DNA of 64,000 bases, taken from the NCBI GenBank assembly GCA_020746995.1, contig JAGPXD010000001.1, positions 930,001 through 994,000 of the forward strand, in the 5' to 3' direction. The position numbers were made by a program, and so were the translations under genes. Origin of the DNA: Plectosphaerella cucumerina (Eukaryota > Ascomycota > Sordariomycetes > Glomerellales > Plectosphaerellaceae). Every line of letters begins with the position of its first letter. The first letter of the stretch is position 1. This document shows positions 55,969 through 64,000 of this stretch, one piece after another. The notes below the pieces were generated by a model that did no database searches, was not told the DNA's origin, and saw nothing but the letters and a program-made list of their open reading frames with translations.

Positions 55969-57600
55969 ATGGAGCCTGTACTCAGAGCAGCGGCCAACGG
56001 CCTCTGCACGAGGTGCTCCGTCACCCTCAAGAGGCAATTGGCGACGGGACAGGCCGCGAGGGCTATGTCCAAGGCCGCAGTATCAGCCCACTCGATCCGA
56101 ACCATCCACTCGACTATCCCGAGGCGATCGCGAGACTCCCTGGCCGCGACGAGGGCCTTTTCCTCGACGGCTACGACTCAGGGTGCTGCTTCCGCTGCCG
56201 CCGCTGCCGCGCCGGGTCAGCAGGCCGAGAAGCCTGTTCTCAAGCCCGACGACCTCTTCCACTCGTACAGCAACAGCCCGATCCCCCAGATCCGCCGCCG
56301 CGCCGCCTTCATGAAGCAGCATGCCTACTGCCCGCATCCCGACCACCGGCCCACCAAGGTCCCGACCATCGCTCCCCAGGGCCCCGAGGCCGAGCGCGAG
56401 ACAGGTCAGCTCGCCCCGGCACACGTCGACTTCGAGTGCCCCGACTGCGGCGTGCCCGTGTCCTGCTCCAAGGAGCACTGGATGGACGACTATGAGGCGC
56501 ACTTGGAGGTGTGCGACCAGCTGAGGCAGATCAACGAGGACGACCATGACCTGCACTCTGGCCGCGCGTTCCCCGAGTTCGTCATGGCCGAGGACCAGAT
56601 GCCCGAGGCCGTGGTCAACATGACAAACTGGGACACCTTCATGTTCACGCGCGAGTTTGAGGCCGTCAACGACGAGCGCAGCATGCGCCAGGTCACAAAG
56701 ATGCTGACTTACCCCGTCACCATCGCCAGTGTGCTCCACGAGCTCAGCCCGTACAGCCTGAAGAAGGGTGGCAGGATCACCAACGAGGGCATCCGCAGTC
56801 TGAGCGGTAAGTCTGCCTGCGTCTCGACCTGATGCCTCCCTCCGCTGACCCATCCCCGACAGCCCTCCGCTACTCCCTCCACCCCCCTCGCATGGGCAAG
56901 GGTAACGACATCAAGGACCTCCGCCCAGAGGCGCCCCCCGTCCGCGTCTTCTGCCTGGGCGCGCGCGCCGAGTCGTCCCTCCCGCGCAACGTCTGGACGC
57001 AGCTGGCCTACCTCTTCCCCGAGAGCAGGATCCATCTCATCATGATCGGGCCCGAGAGCATGGCCAACCGCGACGACGAATTCCCCCTGCCCCCTCGCAC
57101 GCCCTCCAACCCCTACGGCATGGTGGTCGAGGACCGCATCTCGTCCAACATGAAGATCAGCACCATCGTCGACTACTACCACTCGATCCACAAGACGGGC
57201 TACTTTGAGCCCTACGATCCCTACTTTGACTGCTTCGTCCTCTTCCACCCCGGTCTCGGCCACCCGGCCAGCAGCCACGAGTGGGCCGAGACGCTGCCGC
57301 AGCTGCTCGAGACAAAGGTGCCCATCATCGCCACGGGGTACACGCAGTTCGATATGGAGCGCGACATTGAGTGGGTGCGCAAGACGGCGGCTGGCGAGTT
57401 TGATATCCTTCTGGAGCCGGGCGAGAACCTGTTCCGCAGTCTGCGGTGGGACATCAACGACCTCGACCCGCAGGACGTCAGCTGCGGCAACTGGGGCGTT
57501 TGGGCCTTCCGCGGCAAGAGGTATGTGCTGTGTGCTTTTCCTGTAGATTTGAATGATGCTGACGTGCTGCAGGTACGAAACGACGCTGAAGGACTCGTAG
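55969..57600 (+). CDS. MSS51: mitochondrial MSS51-type protein (COX1 expression factor)
   Basis: Exons 55969-56806, 56863-57520 and 57573-57600 (introns 56 and 52 nt) give 507 aa. The last exon is only nine codons (YETTLKDS). The N-terminus is Arg/Ser/Ala-rich without acids, as in a mitochondrial transit peptide. A zinc-binding module follows (FECPDCGVPVSCSKEHWMDD, then AHLEVC). Next are WDTFMFTREFEAVNDERSMR and the MSS51 C-terminal domain with RVFCLGARAESSLPRNVW, VDYYHSIHKTGYFEPYDPYF and VLFHPGLGHP. In yeast Mss51 activates COX1 mRNA translation and couples it to complex IV assembly; in filamentous fungi the role is presumed similar. Family assignment is confident; function is by homology. 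Confidence 0.92.
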
Positions 57601-57769
57601 GCGGGGGAAGGACGTTGCCTGTATATCCATGTATAGAGTGTACAATATCAAGAAGCATTCCACTGGCCAGCTGTCCTGTCGTGAGATCCTATCACTTGTG
57701 TTCCGAAGTGGAGCAGATGATGTGTTGTGAGTCGAGCTTTAACTCGCGCTGTGCACCTCTGCGGCCGAG

Positions 57770-57799
57770 TGCCTGCCTGCCTGCCTGCCTTCCTGCCTG
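57770..57799. repeat. TGCC microsatellite
   Basis: Five perfect TGCC units, then one interrupted unit and one more. It is a simple repeat in the 3' flank of MSS51. Confidence 0.85.
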
Positions 57800-57904
57800 T
57801 TGTGCCGGATGCACACCTGCCGAGCATTCACCACCACGTACCTGCCTGCCACAGCAGGAACCCTTAGAGGTGACGTTTTTTTATCCTATGCAACCCACCA
57901 GGCC

Positions 57905-58075
57905 TCCACAAATGGGAGTGGTGCAGCGGGTTAGAGCCTTGCAAAAATTAAGTATCTCAGGGGCCATCGCTCTACAGGCCTGAGACGCGCCTCCCACTGA
58001 ACCCATCCAGGGAGGGGCGTGAACCGATCCCGGGGAGTCGTGAGCTGAGTTCGATTCTCAGCCTCGTCTTTTGTT
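57905..58075 (+). other. tRNA-like / possible tRNA-derived element
   Basis: TGGTGCAGCGGGTTAGAGC at about 57918 has the form of a pol III A box with a near-complete D arm. CTGAGTTCGATTCTCAG at about 58043-58059 is a perfect 5-bp T stem with a B-box loop, followed by T runs. The boxes are about 125 bp apart, too far for a plain tRNA. Acceptor and anticodon stems do not pair. It may be a decayed tRNA with an insertion or a SINE head. Confidence 0.25.
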
Positions 58076-58820
58076 TTTCTTGCAAATTTCGAGGCCGTGG
58101 ACATGCGAGGGAATCAACAGCCGTCTGGCATGCTGCCGCAGAGAAATTCAACAACGTGCAGGATCGGTTTGGGGCCCCCAGCCGCGGTTGACTTGCCTCA
58201 GCTCCTTTACAGCATTTGAAGCTATTCCCAACCAACTTCCATCTTCAACAACTCCACTTCCTCTGCGCAGCAACCACGGGTGAAACTGCCCCTTGCTGCA
58301 ACCCCTGAAGCCAAGTTCCCCAGACAAGAAACACCACATGCCCGGCCGAGGGCAATCTCCTGTGCATCCGCCATGCAGCTGACGCAGACGGCCTATGCAG
58401 CCGTCATGCATGCATCTGGGCCGGGGCCGGGGCCGGGAAGGAGCTCGCCGGCCTCGAGCCGTAGCCTCCTGAACTTGGGGATGTACAGGTACAAGCATCA
58501 CGACCAACAGCCGCAGCCGGGCCTTGTACTCGCAGTATTCCAGCGGCCGGCGACGCACGGTTCAGGCGGCTCAGCGCCCCAGCCACGCCGCTAATGCAGC
58601 TTCCGCGGCGCAAGCTTCGGGCAGGTGCAGTCGGGTCGGGGGGTGCTCCGCCGGTTTTCTGGGCCGCCTGGATCGTGCCTGCCCTGCTTTCCGCCCGCAT
58701 GCACCCAAAGTCGACGACAACTCAACTCCCGACCGACGACCTCTCCCTTCTCCCCTCACCACGCCACGAACCTCGCCCGCGCAGAGCGATGAGCATGCCC
58801 GACGATAGAGCCTGGCAGTC

Positions 58821-61800
58821 ATGACCGCCGCCGCTCCAGCTCGGGCGCCGACCCCACACCTCAAGAGCTCCGCGAGCCCGTCCAAGCCTCCGGCGACCGC
58901 CACCAACAGCCATCCGACCCCTCCTCCTCCTCCTTCACATGGCGCTCCTCCCGTGCCGGCCACGGCTCCGAAGCAGACCCGGCCCGTTCGCCCCGCCAAT
59001 GCCGACTTCCTCTCCGACAAGGCCACGGCCGCCTTCATCCGCCGGGTGCTCTGCGCCCAACACCTCGCCGAGAGGGGCCGCGATACCCCCGCTCCCATCG
59101 ACGCTCTCCTCCCGCCGCTGACTAGCCGCAACGATGTCGACCTTCAGTTATACGCTCTGCTCTCGGTCATACTGCGCGAGTTCGTCCAGGCGTGGTACAG
59201 CAAGATCACCCCCGACGAGGCCTTTGTTGCCGAGATTGTCCAGATCATCGCCCACGTTACACGTGCTCTGGAGCAGCGCATCCGCAAGGTTGATCTGGAG
59301 AGTTTGCTGCTGGATGAGCTGCCCGATTTGCTGGACAGGCATATCACGAGTCAGTCACTCTTTCTGCTTTTTGCGGCGTTGCCGAACCTCGCTGACCCTT
59401 CGCGCCAGCCTATCGCATAGCCCACACCCCCTCGGCGCACCCGCCTGCCGTGGTCGATCCCCGCGAGGTCTACCACTCATTGAACCCCCTGGCCGCGCTG
59501 TCGCCTGTGCCCAAGCATGGCGATCCCGAATCAGCTGCCCTGCAGCGCGAGAACGAAGCTCTCTACCGCCAGCTGCTCGTCAACGGGCTTCTGGCCGTCC
59601 TGCTGCCCACCGAAGATCTCGAGAATGACTGTCTCACGTCCCTGGTTGGGCAGATCCTCTCCGAAATGATCATCGGCAATGTCGTCGTCGGGAAGATATC
59701 GCAGCCGTGGATGATCCTGGAGTGTCTCATCATCCTCGCCAGGGTTCTCGGGAGGAAAGACGCCACAAAGGAGACGCTGGGCGAGGGTGTTGTTGAGGCC
59801 ATAGCCCAGGAGGCCTCGGGCGATCCGGCTCCCGTGCCAGCTCGTCAGGCATGGTCTTTCTCTTCTCTCTTCTGGCTGATCGTCCACTGGGTGTTCCTCA
59901 TCTTCGCGGCCGGAAGAACCCTCGTCCTGACGGTCATGTCGTCCTCGTCTCTGCCTTCGAGGCTGTCACTGGTTGACGAAGGCAAGCGTGGCTTCGCCCC
60001 TGGCGTCGGCGCAACCACAAAGACGGCCCTCGGCATACCGACGAACGCGCCATCAAAGGCGCCACTCTTGACTTTCAAGCTCTGGACCTGCATCTCGACC
60101 CTGATCGAGGTCGACGCCCGCATGCCCTGGCTCAGTGGCTTCTTGTCCATGCTCCAGCTAGGCGTTGTCAGAACGCCAGGTCGTCTCGCCGGCCTCGATG
60201 GCCCTCTTGATAGGTGAGTGATGCTCATCTCGGCTGTCTCGATATTCCTTCTGCGTGTGCCGCTTCCTTTCGTGCCACTCCTTCCGCCCCATGCATAGTC
60301 ACACCACATGGTGTCTCGGTCATAGGACTCGCGAATGCTCCAGTGAGCTTCGACAAACGACTCGTCTTCCTGCGAGTGACAAGAGACCCGGGCAACCCTC
60401 TACGCGGCACGGGCGAGGAGGGCCCGGCGATGCTGCCTTGGACTCCCGTTCGTCAATCTGGGTGGATGGGCTCATCGCATCTGCATGCGTCGCGACGGGC
60501 CAAGATCCCCCCGACACCATCACCGCCCTCATCTGCTGCTGTGCGACACACCTCGGGCCATTTTTCTTCATCGATTCGAGCCGGGTGCAGACCGCGGCGC
60601 GCGGCAGAGGTCCGCCAATGGCCGAGACATGCGGCCATTGTCGCGCCCGATTTGCTTCGCGGGGGTGGTCTGGCGGACTGGCTCCTCCAGCGACGAGCCT
60701 CGATTACGCGCCGACGCCAGGCCCGTCACGTCCGGACCAGGATCAGCAACGCTCGCCCGTCAAACCTCGTTTAACGCCCTCAGCTTCCGCTCTTCCCCCC
60801 TCTTCTCCTCTCGCCGCGCTCCTGCTTTTCCCGCTTCTGCCGTCTGCTAGTCGCGCTCAGCCGCCCTGGCCGCCGTCTCCGTCTCTCGAGCTCTCTCTCT
60901 CGTCACTCAACCTGTTCCGCCTGCCCCGTCTTTTGTCATGGTTTCCCGGATGCCATCACACGCCTGGCTCCCCACCCGGCTCACGCTGCGCCGAAGGGAT
61001 CTACTCGGATCTGGCAAAATGATGGACGAATCCGGTCGACATCGCCCCTGTCACTCCACGCCTACCTCGAGCACATCGTTCGATTGCTACCTTGGCTGAC
61101 GGCAGTGGCCATCCCATCCCACCCCTTCTGGAGGACCTCCTCTCTCCGGTATAGCCTCGCGAACAAGGTCGAGAGATGGCTACCCGGGGCTACACCCACC
61201 CTCCTTGAGCGATTCAAGCAAGCAAACACCCTCCTTGGACGCAACAACTACTCATAAATGTCGTCCAGCCTACCCCCTCCGCTTCTGTCATCTATCAAAA
61301 GAGCCAGCCTCACGTCCGTGCGCTCGGGAAGTCCCCGCATGACAGTGAGATTTCCCCTGGTTCTCACCCCTGGCAAGTTCAAGCCTCAAATCTTGCGTTT
61401 TGCCCGCCCTATTTCGTTTACCTTGGCCTCGCCGGGTACCTCTCGCCCCCGGTGCCTGCTCTTGCAATGGGCGGATGCAACCCGGCATCCCCTTCCGGCC
61501 GCCCTCCCTTGCAGGTCTTGCAGGTCCCATCTCCTCACACCACCCTCTTCCTCGAGGCCTGTCTGCCCAGCCAAGGCCACCCCAGACCCCCACGCATTGA
61601 ACACATTGATGCCCAGGCGAGGCCTGCGATGATCACTCCATGAGGCGACGAAGACAATGGACAATAGGCCACGGACCGTCGCCTGGACTAATTGCCCTGC
61701 TCGACCGGAAGGAGAACTTTCATATCTCACCAGAATCACCAGAAACCGAGCACCACCGACTAACATGGCCCTCCTCGTCGCAGGCTCTTCTCCCACACGA

Positions 61801-62393
61801 TCCACTCACACCTCCTCGAGGCGTCGCATCTCCCCCCTCTCCTCCGTGCCATCCGTGGCGCTCTCTTCCCCAACAACGCCCCGGGCGTCTCGACCCTCGT
61901 GGCCCCCTCATCCGACGAGGCCCTGCTTGCCCTGCGCCGCCGCTGCGCTAGCGCGCTCTACGCTCTCGTGCCGAGATGGCTCGCCAGGCTGTATCTCGGC
62001 GGGCGCGGCCTCGGCGACCGCTCGCCGCCACCGTGGCGGTCCGGTCCGCAGACACCAGGCGAGCCCAGGCCGGCTAGCGGCGCTGGGGCCGCGTCTGGCG
62101 AGGCTGCCGTTGGGCAGCAGCGGCGCGATCAGCAGCAGCGCACCAACGGCCCCCAGCGGGCCACGGCGACGGCCAACCAGGGGAAGCCGGTGGCTGCGGA
62201 GGCCCTCGATGAGGAGCAACAGGAGGAGGAGCGGATCCTTACAGAGATCGAAGAAGGGATCCTGGACGTTTTCTCCGACGAGTACTGCAACAGGCACTTC
62301 CTCTACGGGGTCCTGGAGCTCGTGCTCGTGCGCCTGATGCCCGAGCTCTCCGAGAAGGGCATCGCCGAGCTGTGGGAGGAGCGCTTGAGCTAG
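58821..62393 (+). CDS. PXA-domain membrane-associated protein
   Basis: Exons 58821-59349, 59409-60213 and 61784-62393 give 647 aa, an exact frame. Intron 1 is 59 nt. Intron 2 is 1570 nt, with a good GTGAGT donor and CTAAC-branch/CGCAG acceptor. The join reads LDGPLDR into LFSHTIHSHLLEASHLPP, as expected for the family. After a Pro/Ala-rich start, the PXA domain shows DLQLYALLSVILREFVQAWY, SKITPDEAFVAEIVQII and DLESLLLDELPDLLDRHI. Later come LTSLVGQILSEMIIGNVVV and a hydrophobic segment (FSSLFWLIVHWVFLIFAAGR). The C-terminus ends VLELVLVRLMPELSEKGI. PXA proteins act in endosomal or lipid trafficking together with PX-domain sorting nexins; the role here is inferred from family. Confidence 0.88.
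60214..61783 (+). other. 1.57 kb intron of the PXA gene, content unexplained
   Basis: This intron is more than eight times longer than any other in the window. No terminal repeats or transposase fragment are visible. It contains C/T-rich tracts and some protein-like open stretches on +, for example the frame with SLHAYLEHIVRLLPWL and SLANKVERWLPGATP at about 61050-61190, but no full gene can be built. Confidence 0.6.
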
Positions 62394-63626
62394 GTGGGGG
62401 GGGACGAGGCGAGGGGGGCGTGCGTGCTTGTTTGCTTGCTTGCCGCGAGTCGAGACTTGATACCCGTGTGATGTAGCCTGTTGCCCCTTTTTTGTTATCC
62501 CCGTTGCCGCTGCCGCTGCCAATACCCCCTTTTCCGCGATTGCATGCATAATGTGCTGAGTGAGGCGGTAAGCCCTAAGGCCCTGGTCTGTGATCGACCC
62601 CTGGATGCTGTCAGTTGGCCGCCATCACGTTGTGATGTTGGGAGATGGTTTGAGGGATGCAGAATAGGGCGCTGACTCCGATCAGAAATGCAGAGAGCCG
62701 CCCGAGAGTCTCGATTCACACTATCCGTTTCCCTTGGGGGAAAGGGGGCCAGCGCATGCCTCCCCCTGTCCCCCTCGCCCACGACCACGTCAAGAGACCC
62801 CATTACCAAAAGTGAAAAAATATGCCCCAGAGGCAGAGGGTTCCGCCGTGGCGGTCCCTTATTCCCGTGTTATCCTCGCGGACGATCCGTCTTCCGTTCC
62901 CAGCCCCCGTTGTGGTTTGTGCGTGTGCAGTTCATGTAGTAGTTGTAGTTGTTGTGTCCGTCCCCTTTCCCAGTCTCTTGACGTGTCGGCTTCCTCCTCC
63001 TTCCACTGCCTCTCTGGTTGATGTCTTGCGTACAAGTACATCATGGTCCCGTCCTAGGAAAGAATTTAAAAGATGATGATATAATAGAAGAAAGAAAGAC
63101 GGGCGAGAAGGAGGCGCATGCGGTGACGGGAGTGCTGGAAATCGCAATGGTGTTGGAAAATGACGGAACGGGCGATTATGTGCGGTCAATGGTATATCAG
63201 ACTTGGTGGAGGTTGGAAGCGGTGGGTGCCTTCGCGTGAGCGGAGGAAGGCTTCCTTGATGGAGAAGAGAAGAGCAATGCTGCAAGAGTGAGGGTATCGA
63301 GAGAAATAGGGGGTAAAATATGTCGGCACATCGTGTGTGTTTGTGGTTGTTGTGTTCTGTCGTGGGACGTCGGGCTTCTTTCCGAAGAAAGGCGTCTGTT
63401 CTTCTTCCATTGGGTAGCTGCTGTGGTCAGTGGCCCTGCGGCGTGCGTCGTGAGACGTGATCCGTGTATCTGTTTTCCTTGTTTTTGTTTGCCGTCCGTC
63501 CCGCGAGGGATCGTGTAGTGGAGGGTTTTTCGTCCTTCGCAGAACCTCCCGGCTGTCAAAGTTGTCCTGTAAACCGCCACCCTCTTCCGGTGTCCAGAGA
63601 AAGAAATCACGGCCAGGGTCTTTGGT
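62394..63626. other. converging 3' flanks
   Basis: 1.23 kb between the ends of two converging genes. I see no gene; most of it is probably 3' UTR. T/G-rich tracts lie on + from about 62930. Confidence 0.45.
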
Positions 63627-64000
63627 CTAAGGCGTCGCCGAGCCAGTGTGTACCATCTCGACATCCCCCTCGGGAATCCGCGACAGCCCTCCAAGACCGG
63701 CAACCTTTGCCATTTGCGACTGATGAAGCCGGAGCTTGTCCGTCAAGCGCAGCAGGGTGTTGTAGTCGTTGTGGTCGACGAAGACGCCCTGGCCACTGTT
63801 GTTGATGAAGCTGAGCAGCGTGTCGACAGCACGTCTGGCGTCCTCCTGCGTTGGCGAAGTTGGCGTCGAGCCTGCGGGGGTAGAAGACATGCCGCTCGCA
63901 ACATGGTCCGATGTCGACCGCCCAGCCATGCTGCTGTTGCTGCTGCTATGCCGAAGATGCGGCGATGCAATGCCAAAGACCCCTTGAGTCAGTTCATGCG
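63627..64000 (-). CDS. C-terminal end of an unrecognised, regulator-like protein (cut by window edge)
   Basis: The frame is open from the right edge to a stop at 63627-63629, giving about 123 residues of the C-terminus. An internal ATG at 63929 is not the start, because the frame continues upstream (ELTQGVFGIASPHLRHSSSN). A Ser/Thr/Pro-rich stretch leads to a helical module DARRAVDTLLSFINNSGQ and VDHNDYNTLLRLTDKLRLHQ. I associate this kind of C-terminal helix pair with fungal transcription regulators but cannot name the family. It ends DVEMVHTGSATP. Confidence 0.6.
   Translation of the reverse strand, partial: HELTQGVFGIASPHLRHSSSNSSMAGRSTSDHVASGMSSTPAGSTPTSPTQEDARRAVDTLLSFINNSGQGVFVDHNDYNTLLRLTDKLRLHQSQMAKVAGLGGLSRIPEGDVEMVHTGSATP

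Larger units (their letters stand above)
57601..58820. other. gene-free spacer with microsatellite and tRNA-like patch
   Basis: 1.2 kb with no supported gene. It holds a TGCC microsatellite and a pol III box-containing patch, both listed separately. The last 200 bases are the promoter or leader of the PXA gene. Confidence 0.45.

Noticed and set aside
60255..61022. 255-codon frame on + inside the PXA intron
   Set aside because: No ATG start, Pro/Ser/Leu-rich from C/T-rich DNA, and the family protein joins directly across the region.
1..64000. CRISPR arrays, insertion sequences or operons
   Set aside because: The window is eukaryotic. I saw no spaced direct repeats of CRISPR type and no transposase frame or terminal repeats.

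Overview
The window is nuclear DNA of a filamentous ascomycete (Pezizomycotina, most like a Sordariomycete). The evidence is GC-rich coding DNA, mostly one to six exons per gene, introns of about 45-75 nt with CTRAC branch sites, Zn(II)2Cys6 regulators, a fungal-type rhodopsin/PTH11-like receptor, Mtr-type amino-acid permease, a GPI wall protein and the fungal housekeeping genes RSE1 and MSS51. I cannot fix the genus from sequence alone. I place 20 complete or near-complete protein genes, one gene cut by the right edge and one decayed gene fragment. Exon joins were worked out by hand from splice signals and frame.

Layout. 1-8.8 kb: rhodopsin-like receptor (+), aldehyde dehydrogenase (-, frame broken by one base), citrate synthase ending in a PTS1-like PKL (+), Mtr-type amino-acid permease (-). 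8.8-12.4 kb: gene-free. 12.4-20 kb: GMC oxidoreductase with two GC-AG introns (+), bacterial-type L-lactate dehydrogenase (+), small secreted Cys protein with an in-frame TGA (-), helicase-like relic, coiled-coil protein (+). 19.6-23.4 kb: gene-free. 23.4-33.1 kb: GPI-type Thr-rich wall protein (+), then a divergent pair of large unrecognised proteins (1210 aa on -, 589 aa on +), then a small secreted Cys-rich protein (-).

34.7-41.1 kb looks like a small regulated metabolic module: a Zn2Cys6 regulator (+), a PEP-mutase/isocitrate-lyase-family C-C lyase (-) and a Dal5/TNA1-type MFS permease (+, frame broken by one base). Lyase and permease are divergent. Their shared promoter carries three perfect CCGATCGG palindromes, and a fourth lies just upstream of the regulator. 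41.8-49.7 kb: secreted LVIVD-type protein (-), a second Zn2Cys6 regulator (-) divergent from a short-chain dehydrogenase (+), and a secreted CE12-type rhamnogalacturonan acetylesterase (-).

50.6-64 kb is a housekeeping block: an intracellular LysM protein (+), RSE1 (-) head-to-head with MSS51 (+), a PXA-domain protein with a 1.57 kb intron (+), and the 3' end of an unrecognised regulator-like gene (-) running off the right edge. The best candidates for something new are the divergent pair at 25.6-32.4 kb and the CCGATCGG module at 34.7-41.1 kb.
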